NCBI GenBank assembly: GCA_023426125.1
Contig: JAFABI010000002.1
Span: forward strand, 68,395 to 132,394
DNA from: Bacillota bacterium
Lineage (GTDB): Bacteria > Bacillota > Clostridia > Acetivibrionales > DTU013
Reading direction: 5' to 3'
DNA length: 64,000 bases
Shown here: positions 9,023 through 18,156 of the stretch, piece by piece
Layout: every line of letters starts with the position of its first letter
How positions within the stretch are numbered: position 1 is the stretch's first letter
Notes under the pieces: generated by a model
Database searches by the model: none
What the model was told of the DNA's origin: nothing
What the model saw: the letters and a program-made list of their open reading frames with translations, nothing else
Program-made: the position numbers and the translations under genes

Positions 9023-10381
9023 ATGAAAAGAAAACGGAGTATAGCATTTATCGCAATGAGCATTGCACTGCTTCTGGTATTGGCGGCATGCGGTTCCTCC
9101 CAGGAAGCACCGTCCGGGCAAACAGAAAGCTCATCCGCGCAAACGTCATCCGCACAAGCAACATCCCAACAGACAACACCGGCACTTTCCGGCACGGTAA
9201 CCTTCTGGTCCATGTGGAGTGAGACGGAGCCGCAGGCAGAAGTAATCAAATCCGCAGTAAATGAGTTTAAAGCTGCAAATCCCGGTGTAACAGTGGACGT
9301 ACAATGGAACGGAAGAGATATCCGGAAAACGCTCAAAGCCGCTCTGGATTCCGGACAAAGCATTGATATTTACGAGAGCGACCCCAGCTGGCTCAGTAAA
9401 AATCTTGGTTTGAACTATGCGTTAAAGCTGGACGATTATTATGGAAAGTCATACGCGGCTACCGAGGGAAAAGCATTTAAAGATACCCTGGTGCCGGTGC
9501 TTGTGAATTGGATTTCCGCCCTTTCACCGGATCAGGGGCTCTATTATGTACCAAACCAGGCATTTGCAGTATGCATGTTCTACGATAAAGACCTGTTCCA
9601 GAAGGCAGGGATCGATAAAGCGCCGCAGACATGGGACGATCTGCTTGCGGCCTGTGAAAAGCTAAAAGCCCTGGGGGTAGCTCCAATAACCGTAGACGAC
9701 GCATATTATGAATTGCTTATGGGGCAGTATCTTGGCAGCTTGAAAGGCGATGCATGGGTGTCGCAGCTTATGCAGGACAAAACCGGCGAAATGTGGAAGG
9801 ACCCGGCAATCGCCCAGTTTGCCAAAGCCTTCGAAGACCTGTATCAAAAAGGATATATGTCGGAAAATGCCGCAAGCAATAAATATCCCGCAGGTCAGCA
9901 GGAGCTGGCCCTGGGAAAAGCCGGCATGTACTTTAACGGCACATGGCTGCCCAATGAGTTGACCGGCACGACCGGTCCGGACTTCAAATGGGGTGAATTT
10001 GCATTCCCCAACCTTCCCAATGCGGTGGAGAACAATACGGCACTGGAGTTTGGGTCCCAGGCCTATGCAATAAGCAATAACACAAAAAATGGGGATGCGG
10101 CCTTTGAACTCGTCACCTATATTGTCAACAAGAAGACACAGGGCGAGTTTTCCGCAAAGGCGGGGAGCATGCCTGTAACAGTGGATACCGAATGGCCTGC
10201 CGCACTTGCCGATGTCAATCCGATTTTTGCAAGCGCCGCAAAATACCAGGCATGGGCTTGCAATCTCGGCGACGGGGGAGATTTTACACCCATTGCCCTT
10301 GAGGAATTCAGCAAACTGATTTCAGGTAAGGTTTCATCCGATGGGTTCATAACCAACATGGCGACGAAAGCGAAGAGATAA
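9023..10381 (+). CDS. Sugar ABC transporter substrate-binding lipoprotein (family 1)
   Basis: Extracellular binding protein for a sugar importer (452 residues). The signal peptide ends in the lipobox LVLAAC, with lipidated Cys23, followed by a Ser/Thr/Gln-rich linker to about residue 55. The mature part begins LSGTVTFWSMWSETEPQ and shows maltose-binding-like segments (YYVPNQAFAVCMFYDKDLFQKAGI, ALGKAGMYFNGTW). The reading frame is open further upstream, but ATG 9023 follows GGGGG and begins the signal peptide. It is the first gene of an importer with two permeases. The substrate is not predictable. Confidence 0.92.
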   Translation: MKRKRSIAFIAMSIALLLVLAACGSSQEAPSGQTESSSAQTSSAQATSQQTTPALSGTVTFWSMWSETEPQAEVIKSAVNEFKAANPGVTVDVQWNGRDIRKTLKAALDSGQSIDIYESDPSWLSKNLGLNYALKLDDYYGKSYAATEGKAFKDTLVPVLVNWISALSPDQGLYYVPNQAFAVCMFYDKDLFQKAGIDKAPQTWDDLLAACEKLKALGVAPITVDDAYYELLMGQYLGSLKGDAWVSQLMQDKTGEMWKDPAIAQFAKAFEDLYQKGYMSENAASNKYPAGQQELALGKAGMYFNGTWLPNELTGTTGPDFKWGEFAFPNLPNAVENNTALEFGSQAYAISNNTKNGDAAFELVTYIVNKKTQGEFSAKAGSMPVTVDTEWPAALADVNPIFASAAKYQAWACNLGDGGDFTPIALEEFSKLISGKVSSDGFITNMATKAKR

Positions 10382-10401
10382 TCCAGGAAGCAAAGAGGAG
10401 A

Positions 10402-10517
10402 GGACTGTCTCAAAATACACGGACGCGCAGTGCGCGCCCCTACACAGCAGGGAACGGACATGCGCCGGCTGAATTTGTAGGAATTGCCCATTGGGCAATC
10501 CGCGTTTGAGACAGTCC
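10402..10517. repeat. MITE-like element with perfect 13-bp terminal inverted repeats
   Basis: GGACTGTCTCAAA (10402-10414) is the exact inverse of TTTGAGACAGTCC (10505-10517). The 116-bp interval contains the palindrome GGACGCGCAGTGCGCGCCCC (10421-10440), a variant of the dispersed family seen elsewhere. There is no reading frame. It lies between the binding protein and its permeases, so it may affect the transcript. Confidence 0.75.
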
Positions 10518-10528
10518 ATCTTCTACAT

Positions 10529-10584
10529 TATAACGACCTAATTCAAAAGGAAATTTTTCGGTTATAAAAAAATTTCCTTACCGC
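10529..10584 (-). repeat. AAATTT hairpin repeat, copy 1 (reverse orientation)
   Basis: The reverse complement matches the copies at 18357 and 42139: an AAATTT-rich hairpin followed by TTTGAATTAGGTCGTTATAA or close variants. It lies directly upstream of the permease ribosome binding site. Confidence 0.75.
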
Positions 10585-10615
10585 ATATCCGCTGAAACAT
10601 CCGGGGAGGGATTCT

Positions 10616-11527
10616 GTGAAGCCGAGAAGAACATTTATCGTTGTATTTCTTACACCGGCCCTATTATCATTTTTACTATTCTTTTTTTATCCGTTAATAC
10701 GGACGGTTGTCATGAGCTTTTACACTGCAAAAGGAGTCGCCGACAGCCCGGAGCTGTGGAAATACACCGGGCTTGACAATTATATCGGTCTTTTTAACAG
10801 CCTGCTTTTCCGCGAGTCCCTGGGCAATATATTCCGAATATGGTTTATCGGAGGGGCTGTTACCCTGTTTTTTGCAATGCTGTTTGCGGTGATTCTTTCC
10901 TCCGGAATCCGCTTCAAAACATTTTGGCGGTCGTTAATCTATCTCCCCAACGTGATTTCAGCCGTAGCCCTGTCAATGATGTGGACCCAATTTGTTTTCA
11001 GCAACCAGGATTTCGGACTTTTGAAAAGCGTTTTTCGAACGCTTGGCCTGCATGTATTGGAAGAAATCCAGTGGACGGGGCCCGAATATATCTTTACGAG
11101 CATGCTTATCGCATACTGTTTTGGGTCTGTAGGTTATTTTATGTTAATCCTGCTGGCTGGCATAGAGAGGATACCGGGTGAGTACTACGAGGCTTCAAAG
11201 CTGGAGGGGGCAGGCACGTTCACCCAGTTTTTCCGCATAACCCTGCCGCTGATACGCGATGTTTTCAGGACATGCATTGTTTTGTGGAGTATTGCGGCCT
11301 TGAACTTTTTTGTCTGGGCTCAAATGTTTTCTCCAAATCCCGACCCCAATACAATCACACCGGTTTATTATCTGTTCAGTGTGGTTTTTGGCTCCAACAT
11401 GGGAACGGATACCAATTTTATCAATGTAGGGGCAGGTGCGGCGGTAGGGGTAATTCTTACAGTGATGGTTATTATTGTATACGGTGCGGTAAACCTGTTA
11501 ATCCCTGAAGAAAAGCTGGAGTACTAG
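10616..11527 (+). CDS. Sugar ABC transporter permease, MalF type
   Basis: Inner-membrane permease (303 residues, about six helices) of a carbohydrate importer. The EAA loop that contacts the ATPase reads EYYEASKLEGAGTFTQFF with ITLPLI. It starts at GTG 10616 after GGGGAGGG. A 112-base gap with a stem-loop separates it from the partner permease. No ATPase gene is nearby. Confidence 0.92.
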   Translation: MKPRRTFIVVFLTPALLSFLLFFFYPLIRTVVMSFYTAKGVADSPELWKYTGLDNYIGLFNSLLFRESLGNIFRIWFIGGAVTLFFAMLFAVILSSGIRFKTFWRSLIYLPNVISAVALSMMWTQFVFSNQDFGLLKSVFRTLGLHVLEEIQWTGPEYIFTSMLIAYCFGSVGYFMLILLAGIERIPGEYYEASKLEGAGTFTQFFRITLPLIRDVFRTCIVLWSIAALNFFVWAQMFSPNPDPNTITPVYYLFSVVFGSNMGTDTNFINVGAGAAVGVILTVMVIIVYGAVNLLIPEEKLEY

Positions 11528-11590
11528 TGCCGGAAACACCGTACCGTTCTGGAAACGGTTGGGATAGCCCAATATACGCCGTTTCCGGCA
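11528..11590 (+). other. Long intercistronic stem-loop between the two permease genes
   Basis: TGCCGGAAAC (11528-11537) pairs with GTTTCCGGCA (11581-11590), enclosing a smaller ACCGTT/AACGGT hairpin. The stem begins at the base after the stop codon. There is no T run, so an mRNA-stabilising or processing structure is more likely than a terminator. Confidence 0.6.
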
Positions 11591-11639
11591 GCTGTTGAGA
11601 AATTGATTTTATGAAAGGCACAGGGAGGAACACGTCGAT

Positions 11640-12488
11640 ATGAAGAATTCAACAAAACATCCGAAGAAAGAATTGCGGCTTATCCCTGCATATTTTTTGC
11701 TGGCGGTATGGCTGGCTTTCAGTCTGGTTACCATCGGCTGGATTTTTGCCGCATCCTTCAGCACAACGCGTGAGATTTTTACAAATACCCTTTTTCAAAG
11801 CGGCATTCATCTGGAAAATTATTGGAAAGCGCTGGTCAACCATAATGTTGCCAGATATTTTCTTAACAGCGCAATTTATACATGTGCTGCAAGCATAGGG
11901 ATCATCCTTGTATCGGCTCCGGCGGCATATGTGCTCGGCCGTTTTGTATTCAGAGGAAGGAAAATACTGGTTAATACATTCCTGGTTACCATGTCCATAC
12001 CGGCGGTCATGATCGTCATTCCACTGTTTGCGGTTATGACAAGCCTGAAGCTGACGGGTTCAATGCTTGCCTTGATCATATTATACATTGTATCCAATGT
12101 TCCTTTTACCGTATTCTTTCTGACCGGCTTTTTTGCAACCTTGCCCAAGGAGCTTGAAGACTCTGCCCTGATCGACGGGTGTTCTCCGTATAAAGCATTC
12201 TGGCGCATCATATTGCCGTTGGCCCAACCGGGCATTATTACCGTAGGGATCTTCAACTTCATGACGGTATGGAACGAATATTTTATGGCTTTGGTGTTTG
12301 CAAACAAAACACAGCTCAGGACGCTTGGCGTGGGACTTCAAGCCATTGTCCAGTCAATGCGCTATGTGGGGGACTGGGCGGGACTTTTTGCAGCCGTCGT
12401 CATTGTATTTTTGCCCACCTTTATCCTTTATATTATTTTGTCGGAAAGGGTGATTGCCGGGATAACCGGCGGGGCTGTAAAGGGATGA
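11640..12488 (+). CDS. Sugar ABC transporter permease, MalG type
   Basis: Second permease (282 residues) of the same importer. The N-terminal helix begins near residue 12. The EAA loop reads ELEDSALIDGCSPYKAFW followed by IILPLAQPG, and the C-terminus ERVIAGITGGAVKG is typical of the family. ATG 11640 follows AGGGAGGAA. This is the last gene of the importer; a repeat-filled gap follows. Confidence 0.93.
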   Translation: MKNSTKHPKKELRLIPAYFLLAVWLAFSLVTIGWIFAASFSTTREIFTNTLFQSGIHLENYWKALVNHNVARYFLNSAIYTCAASIGIILVSAPAAYVLGRFVFRGRKILVNTFLVTMSIPAVMIVIPLFAVMTSLKLTGSMLALIILYIVSNVPFTVFFLTGFFATLPKELEDSALIDGCSPYKAFWRIILPLAQPGIITVGIFNFMTVWNEYFMALVFANKTQLRTLGVGLQAIVQSMRYVGDWAGLFAAVVIVFLPTFILYIILSERVIAGITGGAVKG

Positions 12489-12540
12489 TAGGGGCAGCGA
12501 TACTCCGGGGACCGTATTATATCAGCATCCCTGCTTGTCT

Positions 12541-12600
12541 GTCATTGCGAGCGTAATGCAATGGGCGTGGTAATCTCAAGGATGCAATCCTGGTTAAAAG
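12541..12600 (+). repeat. TCATTGCGAG-family repeat, copy 1
   Basis: Begins GTCATTGCGAGCGTAATGCA and ends GGATGCAATCCTGGTTAAAA. The second half recurs almost unchanged at 12787-12841. Confidence 0.7.
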
Positions 12601-12631
12601 GATGCTGTAAAATGTTATGGCAATAGTACTC

Positions 12632-12743
12632 TGTAGGGGCGCGCATTGCGCGTCCGCATGAATGTAATCTATGGACATAAATACCATGTAGCCCTCCAGT
12701 GATTCTTGATACCTTGGTCGGACGGCCAATGGCCGCCCCTACA
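12632..12743. repeat. Composite two-palindrome element, copy 1
   Basis: Palindrome A (GGGGCGCGCATTGCGCGTCC, within 12632-12658) and palindrome B (GGACGGCCAATGGCCGCCCC, 12720-12739) are separated by a spacer. Together they are bounded by inverted ends TGTAGGGGC and GCCCCTACA. The same architecture occurs at 20078, 41714 and 49083. Confidence 0.85.
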
Positions 12744-12786
12744 TCAGGTTTCCACACTGGTGATGTGTGTACATGTGACAAATTGT

Positions 12787-12841
12787 GTGTAATGCAATGG
12801 AGCACGGCACGGTAATCTCAAGGATGCAATCCTGGTTAAAA
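12787..12841 (+). repeat. TCATTGCGAG-family repeat, copy 2 (half)
   Basis: Shares GGTAATCTCAAGGATGCAAT and the CCTGGTTAAA ending with copy 1, 245 bases upstream in the same orientation. Confidence 0.7.
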
Positions 12842-12849
12842 GCTGAATG

Positions 12850-12878
12850 TGAGAAATATCCGAAAACTGTGGTATACT
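12850..12878 (+). promoter_or_regulatory. Possible promoter of the second binding-protein gene
   Basis: Extended -10 TGGTATACT (12870-12878) with a weak -35 (TGAGAA) 17 bases upstream. It lies 47 bases before the start codon, just after the repeat cluster. Confidence 0.4.
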
Positions 12879-12924
12879 GTATAAGAGAAGCACTACAGGG
12901 AAAAAGCAGAGGAGGTGAAAATCC

Positions 12925-14571
12925 ATGAAAGCTATCCGACGGTTGCCGGCATTCATGCTCGCCTTGAGCTGTATTTTTGTCATACTCGCGGGCTGCAGCG
13001 GCAATAACGGCGGACAGGCTCGACAGGAGACGGTTTTGCCTTCCAACGGTACGGTGCAAAAATCTGCGGCGGAGGATTTGTTTGAAGAGCAGGTGACCAT
13101 TAAATATGCCTCCTGGGATATTGAAAAGTATATGGCAACAGCCTCTTCAGATGCCGTATTCCAGGCGATAGCAAAGAAGTTGAATGTGGTGATAACGCCT
13201 ATCGGCTTGACATATGATGATTATACACCAAAAATACAGATGTGGGCTGCGTCGGACGACTTGCCGGACGTATTCTCCATTGATGCGGCAGGGACGCAAT
13301 TCTACCGGAAATGGATAAAAAAGAAGGTAATCAAAGCGCTTCCGGAGGATCTCAGCGTATACCCGAACCTGCAAAAGTATCTTGAGACACCTGACATCAA
13401 GGAGTTGACGGAAGAAGGGAAATATTACTGCATACCGCGCAGAAATTATCCATCCCTGGATTACAATGCGGTGGACAGGCTGGTGGAATACAGGTGGGAC
13501 CTGGCTCAAAAAGCCGGGATAACAAAAGAACCCGGGACATGGGACGAATTCAAGGCAATGCTCAGGGCGATCGTTGAGATGGACCCGGAAGGCAAAGAAA
13601 TTGCCGGATTTTCCTGTGTCAATGTAAAGCAGATCGGAGGGTTCTTCTGGTTATTCAGCAATCCTGCGGCTACAAGCGACGGGAGCGGGACGGACTACAA
13701 GTGGATAAAAGAAGACGGAAGATTTATCCCCGCGGTTTTTTCAAAGAATTCGCTGCCGTCTCTCTTGAATATGAGGGATATGGAGTATCAGGGACTCATT
13801 GAAAAGGATATGCCCTTGACAAAGGGTGACCAGGGCTATGACAAGTTCGTGGCAGGAAAGACCGCAGCCCTTCTCCACGGGGGCGGATATATGACCACGA
13901 CCCAGGAGATCATCATCGACCGGTGGAAAAAAATAAATCCCGGTAAAAATTACAATGAATGTGTAAAACCGCTAAAACCCTTGAAGGGTGTTGACGGCAA
14001 TGCTTACCATGCCACCTTTAAAACCTTTTGGTCGGAATCCTATTTTAATGCCGCCCTGGATGACAAAAAAATGGACCGGATTATGCGGCTGTATGATTAT
14101 CTTTTATCGGATGAGGGCCATGACTATCTCAGGTATGGAATCAAGGGGACAGATTACGAAAAAAATGGAGACAACTATACGGTATTGCTGGACCCAAAAA
14201 CTTCAATCACCGATAAATATGCGGCAATGCTTACATTCAAGGAGATGGCGGAATGGGATCTGGGCTTCCCCTACGACAATCTGGACGCCCCCGTGTTCGA
14301 TCCTGCAGTAAGGCAAACTGCCGTGGACTACATGAAATATATCAAGGATAACACCAGGATGCCCCAATTCGATATAAGGTTGACCTATCTGTCAACACCT
14401 GCAAAAGATAAATTCACCGTCATGGACTATGAAGATTTATTGAAAGTCATGCTCTCAAAAGAGCCTGTGGACAAAGTATGGGAAGACATACTAAACGCGT
14501 ACAGGGCTAAAGGACTGGACACTGTTATCGATGAGGTCAACAGGAAAGCAAAAGAAATGGGGATCGGTTAG
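12925..14571 (+). CDS. Extracellular substrate-binding lipoprotein (LplA/LipO-like)
   Basis: Large binding lipoprotein (548 residues). The signal peptide ends with lipobox VILAGC, Cys24. Mature features include LPDVFSIDAAGTQFYRKW, ITKEPGTWDEFKAML and KFVAGKTAALLHGGGYM, matching the long binding proteins that serve Lpl-type importers of oligosaccharides. It follows a complete importer already having a binding protein, has its own promoter-like sequence and strong GAGGAGG site, and ends at a terminator. It may therefore serve other permeases or extend the substrate range. Confidence 0.88.
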   Translation: MKAIRRLPAFMLALSCIFVILAGCSGNNGGQARQETVLPSNGTVQKSAAEDLFEEQVTIKYASWDIEKYMATASSDAVFQAIAKKLNVVITPIGLTYDDYTPKIQMWAASDDLPDVFSIDAAGTQFYRKWIKKKVIKALPEDLSVYPNLQKYLETPDIKELTEEGKYYCIPRRNYPSLDYNAVDRLVEYRWDLAQKAGITKEPGTWDEFKAMLRAIVEMDPEGKEIAGFSCVNVKQIGGFFWLFSNPAATSDGSGTDYKWIKEDGRFIPAVFSKNSLPSLLNMRDMEYQGLIEKDMPLTKGDQGYDKFVAGKTAALLHGGGYMTTTQEIIIDRWKKINPGKNYNECVKPLKPLKGVDGNAYHATFKTFWSESYFNAALDDKKMDRIMRLYDYLLSDEGHDYLRYGIKGTDYEKNGDNYTVLLDPKTSITDKYAAMLTFKEMAEWDLGFPYDNLDAPVFDPAVRQTAVDYMKYIKDNTRMPQFDIRLTYLSTPAKDKFTVMDYEDLLKVMLSKEPVDKVWEDILNAYRAKGLDTVIDEVNRKAKEMGIG

Positions 14572-14628
14572 TTTGGGATAAAGCCTGAGTTGGGGCTGTG
14601 AATGGAAATATATACATGATGAGGGCGG

Positions 14629-14663
14629 CAGATGCATAATTATTAACAGGCATCTGTTTTTTT
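14629..14663 (+). terminator. Rho-independent terminator after the binding lipoprotein
   Basis: CAGATGC (14629-14635) pairs with GCATCTG (14650-14656), followed directly by seven T. It ends four bases before the GGAGG site of the next gene. Confidence 0.8.
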
Positions 14664-14678
14664 GCCGGAGGTTTTTTA

Positions 14679-15380
14679 TTGAACTGGAAGTTTATCGGTG
14701 TCATGTTCTTAGTTGCTTTATCAATTTTGTCCATATTTCAAATCGTCCTGGAGCACACTTTTGCGTCTGAATATGGGAATGCCGCCGCCGTGTCAAAAAG
14801 CACGGGATATTGCATCTATGTTGAGGTAGAGGACAAGATGCTGTATTTGCTGCAGGACGGGAAATGCATAAAGGAATACCTCATTGTATCGGGGAAATGG
14901 GGTCTGCCGTCCCCGCTGGGCATGTGGAAGATTGTCGAAAAAGCCAATTGGGGCGAAGGCTTCGGCGGCAGCTGGATGGGATTTGATGTGCCATGGGGCA
15001 AATACGGCATCCACGGCTCGCTGCCTGGAGATGCGATGGGGGTGGCTGAAAGCCAGGGATGCATCAGGATGAAAAATGACGAGGTCGCCGAATTATATGA
15101 CATCGTGCCTTACGGAACACCTGTTATTGTTGTGAACGGCAGCCTCGGGCCTTTCGGACAGGGTTTTGCGCAGATATATCCGGGCGACCGGGGTGCGGAT
15201 GTATATGCCATTCAGGAAAGGCTGAAGGAACTGGGCTTTTTCTATGGCTGGGTCAGCGGTATTTACGATGATGATTTGAGAAGCGCCCTGCACCGGTTCC
15301 AGAGGGCTGAGAATCTTCCGGTGGCAAACACCATCACGAAACAGGCATGGGAGACCATGGGCTTCCGGGAGTTTCAGTGA
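14679..15380 (+). CDS. L,D-transpeptidase (YkuD) with peptidoglycan-binding domain
   Basis: Cell-wall enzyme (233 residues) that forms 3-3 or related peptide cross-links. An N-terminal membrane anchor or signal (about residues 4-28) leads to a YkuD domain. The active-site pattern IHGSLPG followed by ESQGCIRM supplies catalytic His (about 112) and Cys (about 128). The C-terminal domain (RGADVYAIQERLKELGFFYG and following) is a peptidoglycan-binding fold. It starts at TTG 14679 with GGAGG seven bases upstream. The gene is monocistronic and converges on the next. Confidence 0.93.
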   Translation: MNWKFIGVMFLVALSILSIFQIVLEHTFASEYGNAAAVSKSTGYCIYVEVEDKMLYLLQDGKCIKEYLIVSGKWGLPSPLGMWKIVEKANWGEGFGGSWMGFDVPWGKYGIHGSLPGDAMGVAESQGCIRMKNDEVAELYDIVPYGTPVIVVNGSLGPFGQGFAQIYPGDRGADVYAIQERLKELGFFYGWVSGIYDDDLRSALHRFQRAENLPVANTITKQAWETMGFREFQ

Positions 15381-15479
15381 GAGCTCGTATTGCGGTTAAC
15401 CGATTGCCTCGACCAGTAACTTTGGCATAAAGACTGTCTCCATTTAAGCATCGATGCTCCGGAATTATTGAATTGCTTT

Positions 15480-16028
15480 TCATGGAATTTTTTTCAAAGG
15501 GAATACCGCAACCTCACAGGCAGGATAAAACTTATAAACGGCAAGGGCGGTAATAATTGATTTAAACGGTTTAAACCGGTCCATGAGTAAAGGCATGGCA
15601 TCTTTGTTTTCCTCCGGAGTATTATGCATAATTGTGGCATGCGGCACCCACTCTCCGGAGGATGGTGTATAAAACCATCCTATCTTCCCATGGTTTTCTT
15701 CCAGGCGCGAATGATACCGCTTATGAAATGCCAGTAATTCTTCTGTTACTCTTGGAGCCAGAAATACTGCCTGATTAATAAAGGAGCCTATATGATTGAA
15801 GTATATCGGAAGTTGGCATTCATTCCTGCAAAAGGTATCAACCCATGCTAGCAGCATTTCATCGGTTAGGCCTTCGTATGCGGCAAAGGTTATATGAGGA
15901 GGTGAACTATCCGATTTAACCTTGCTTTCCAGATTCTTTTCCGAAAGTTGGTTCCAGTGCTCATGAAATATTTTCTGTGTATTTTCATCAAAAAGGCCAA
16001 TCACAGCATGAAATCCGAAATCATCCAT
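15480..16028 (-). CDS. 2H phosphoesterase / 2'-5' RNA ligase-like protein
   Basis: A 182-residue protein with two His-x-Thr-type motifs, PPHITFAAYEG near residue 43 and VPHATIMHNT near residue 130, the paired active-site signature of the 2H phosphoesterase superfamily (2'-5' RNA ligase, cyclic phosphodiesterases). There is no signal peptide. The substrate is unknown. It lies 10 bases after the flavodoxin gene on the same strand, so the two may be co-transcribed. Confidence 0.8.
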   Translation of the reverse strand: MDDFGFHAVIGLFDENTQKIFHEHWNQLSEKNLESKVKSDSSPPHITFAAYEGLTDEMLLAWVDTFCRNECQLPIYFNHIGSFINQAVFLAPRVTEELLAFHKRYHSRLEENHGKIGWFYTPSSGEWVPHATIMHNTPEENKDAMPLLMDRFKPFKSIITALAVYKFYPACEVAVFPLKKIP

Positions 16029-16038
16029 TTGAATTCCC

Positions 16039-16533
16039 TCATAAATTATTGACGTTGTTTATCCATTCCGATACAGGTTCTTTGACAGCATCCGGCGTAA
16101 TGACACTTCCCATACGGGTTGTTAATGAGAAGCAGCCGGCTGCTTTGCCACCACGTTTTTCAATCCTCTTTGTGATTGAATCGATCACTTTTTGAGGGAC
16201 CTTGTCATCTGCTTTTGTAAGAAATAAATACACCATTTTGTCCTTCAATTGCGCCTTGTTTATGAAAGCGTTTATTGCAGGCGTGCTATGGGACGCCCAC
16301 ACCTGGGATCCAAGGAAAATATTGTCATACTCTTTCAAAGTAAAATCCATTGGTTTCAACTTGCTTTTCATTCCCGTCAATGCCGAGAATGCCGCTCCCA
16401 TAAATCCTATTCCGGTCGTGCGTTTTTTACCTTCTTCAATCCTTTTGAGATCTCCGCCGACCAGCTTGTGAACTTCCTTTGCAACGACTTCCGTGTTACC
16501 CGTCCAGGAATAATATGCCACTAGATTTTTCAT
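16039..16533 (-). CDS. Flavodoxin
   Basis: Small FMN electron carrier (164 residues). The FMN phosphate-binding loop YYSWTGNTEVVAKEV lies at the N-terminus, and DNIFLGSQVWASHSTPAINAFI matches the second FMN contact region. The start at 16533 is preferred over the upstream in-frame ATG because AGGAG precedes it at normal spacing. It reads toward the 2H phosphoesterase gene. Confidence 0.88.
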   Translation of the reverse strand: MKNLVAYYSWTGNTEVVAKEVHKLVGGDLKRIEEGKKRTTGIGFMGAAFSALTGMKSKLKPMDFTLKEYDNIFLGSQVWASHSTPAINAFINKAQLKDKMVYLFLTKADDKVPQKVIDSITKRIEKRGGKAAGCFSLTTRMGSVITPDAVKEPVSEWINNVNNL

Positions 16534-16584
16534 CTGCCAGACTCCTAAAATGTTTTGCATTTATTGTTATCCCATACAGCTTAA

Positions 16585-16692
16585 TTATACAGCGTCCAAG
16601 AGGACTGTAAATTTAGCTGCCCTGATGTACATTGTAGCACAGGAGAAGAGCTTATAGAAGAGTTTACCAAACAAATAGGAGTTGAAGCTTGA
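16585..16692 (+). pseudogene. Possible 3' fragment of a lost gene
   Basis: A start-less open stretch ending at TGA 16690 reads ...CPDVHCSTGEELIEEFTKQIG. The HC-TG pattern resembles the C-terminus of metallo-beta-lactamase-fold enzymes, but it is too short to be sure. Confidence 0.25.
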
Positions 16693-16861
16693 CTTATGGG
16701 TTTACAGTATGTACCATATGCTTATTGGCACTACACGTAAACAACCAAATTATCCTTGCCGAAATAGCGCCTTGAAGCTTTAGCGATATTTCTGCAAGGC
16801 GCATACATGCCGAGATATTAATGAAGTTTGCGCTGTAGTATTGGGCGATATTTTTTATTAA

Positions 16862-17101
16862 AAGATTTATGGAGGGAACAAAAATGATTCAAAAAATCCG
16901 CTTGCTTCATTTGAATTTTGCCTTTCGGCGATGGATAATACGCATATAGAGACATTGGCACGCTGTCACGGCACAGCGCTGAAAAAGCGTATTACCGACA
17001 CTGCTTTTCACCGTGCCACCGGAATTACGCCAACGGTTTCGGTCAATAGAGAAACGGAGAACGACATTGTAAGCTGGCTTTGGCAGAAATATAATATCTA
17101 G
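16862..17101 (+). pseudogene. Unrecognised coding remnant
   Basis: A 79-codon frame ending in TAG shows protein-like composition (NPLASFEFCLSAMDNTHIET, then TAFHRATGITPTVSVNRETE). It has no ATG before 16931 despite a good GGAGGG site at 16871, whose own ATG (16884) is in another frame. It looks like the end of a decayed or frameshifted gene. I do not recognise the family. Confidence 0.3.
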
Positions 17102-17161
17102 CTGTTTATTGATAATTTGCCCAAAGAAAGATATAATAGCCAATGTATAGGAGTTGAAGAT

Positions 17162-17647
17162 ATGGTTATTGATAGCAGAGGAAGGCTATTTGGGAAAATT
17201 AATATTGTAGACGTGGCGATTGTTATCGTAATTCTTTTTGTATTTTTATTTTTCCTGACTAACTTTACCAATAGAGATAGTTCGCCAACAGCGACTGAAA
17301 CAATCCGGGTAACCTTTACTACCGCAGACGATATTCCCGACATTTTTTCAAATGCCATTCAAAAAGGGGCTGCGGTCAGAGTTCAAAAGAGTGACTTCGT
17401 CTTTGGCAAGGTTACGGAGGTATCCATTACGGATGCGGTTTTTCATGGAGTGAGCTCGGAGGGAAAGTGGGTCGCTTCACCAAAGCCAAAGTATAAGTCC
17501 GCTACATTTACCGTCGAGGGCAAAGGGAGCTATGCAAACAACCAGGCTGTCCTGGGAGAGGCGCAGCTGTATCAGGGCAGATCTATTGCCCTGGTTACGG
17601 GCATGACTACCTTCTATGCAAAAGTTGTCGGCATAGAGAAACAATAA
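17162..17647 (+). CDS. DUF4330 protein, first of a tandem pair
   Basis: A 161-residue protein with an N-terminal cytoplasmic stretch (DSRGRLFGKINIVD), one transmembrane helix (about residues 18-36) and an extracellular DUF4330 domain with motifs KGAAVRVQKSDFVFGKV and SPKPKYKSATFTVEGKG. Function is unknown; the family often accompanies polysaccharide-polymerising genes. ATG 17162 follows AGGAG. The next gene, 20 bases on, is a paralogue. Confidence 0.85.
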   Translation: MVIDSRGRLFGKINIVDVAIVIVILFVFLFFLTNFTNRDSSPTATETIRVTFTTADDIPDIFSNAIQKGAAVRVQKSDFVFGKVTEVSITDAVFHGVSSEGKWVASPKPKYKSATFTVEGKGSYANNQAVLGEAQLYQGRSIALVTGMTTFYAKVVGIEKQ

Positions 17648-17667
17648 TATTCCCGAAGGAGTAGACC

Positions 17668-18156
17668 ATGTTGCCAAATAGTAAGAAAAAGGGATTTAAG
17701 AGATTTAACGCCGCAGATTTCGTTATTTTGTTTGTGGTGCTTGCTATAATTGCCGGTATAATCTACAAATTTGACAGCGAACGATCCAATTCCGTGCTGA
17801 GGTCACAGGACATGATCCGCATTTCCTTTTATATCGAAAGCATCAAGGACGCTCAAGTGTTCCGAACGGGCGATACTGTAAAGGACAAGGACACCAATGC
17901 GGTTTTCGGAGAAATATCCCGGGTTGTTCTTGGTGATTCGGTAGATTACGGAGTCAATTCCGACGGAATATGCATTGTATCACCAAAGCCTTTTTATAAT
18001 TCCGTAACCATCGTTGTGGAAGGGAAAGGCAATTATTCCGATACGGGAGTTTTCTATAACAATGCGGTATATTACCTGAATAACACTTTACCGGGGTTCA
18101 CGGCAGGACAGACGCCTGCGTTAGTCGCAAGAATTATTGGAATCGAAAAATTGTAA
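17668..18156 (+). CDS. DUF4330 protein, second of a tandem pair
   Basis: A 162-residue paralogue of the preceding protein with the same plan: short basic N-terminus, NAADFVILFVVLAIIAGIIY as membrane helix and an outer domain with TGDTVKDKDTNAVFGEI and SPKPFYNSVTIVVEGKGNY. Both proteins end VGIEK or IGIEK before the last residue. The retained pair suggests a heteromeric role. It precedes an O-antigen-ligase-like gene. Confidence 0.85.
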   Translation: MLPNSKKKGFKRFNAADFVILFVVLAIIAGIIYKFDSERSNSVLRSQDMIRISFYIESIKDAQVFRTGDTVKDKDTNAVFGEISRVVLGDSVDYGVNSDGICIVSPKPFYNSVTIVVEGKGNYSDTGVFYNNAVYYLNNTLPGFTAGQTPALVARIIGIEKL

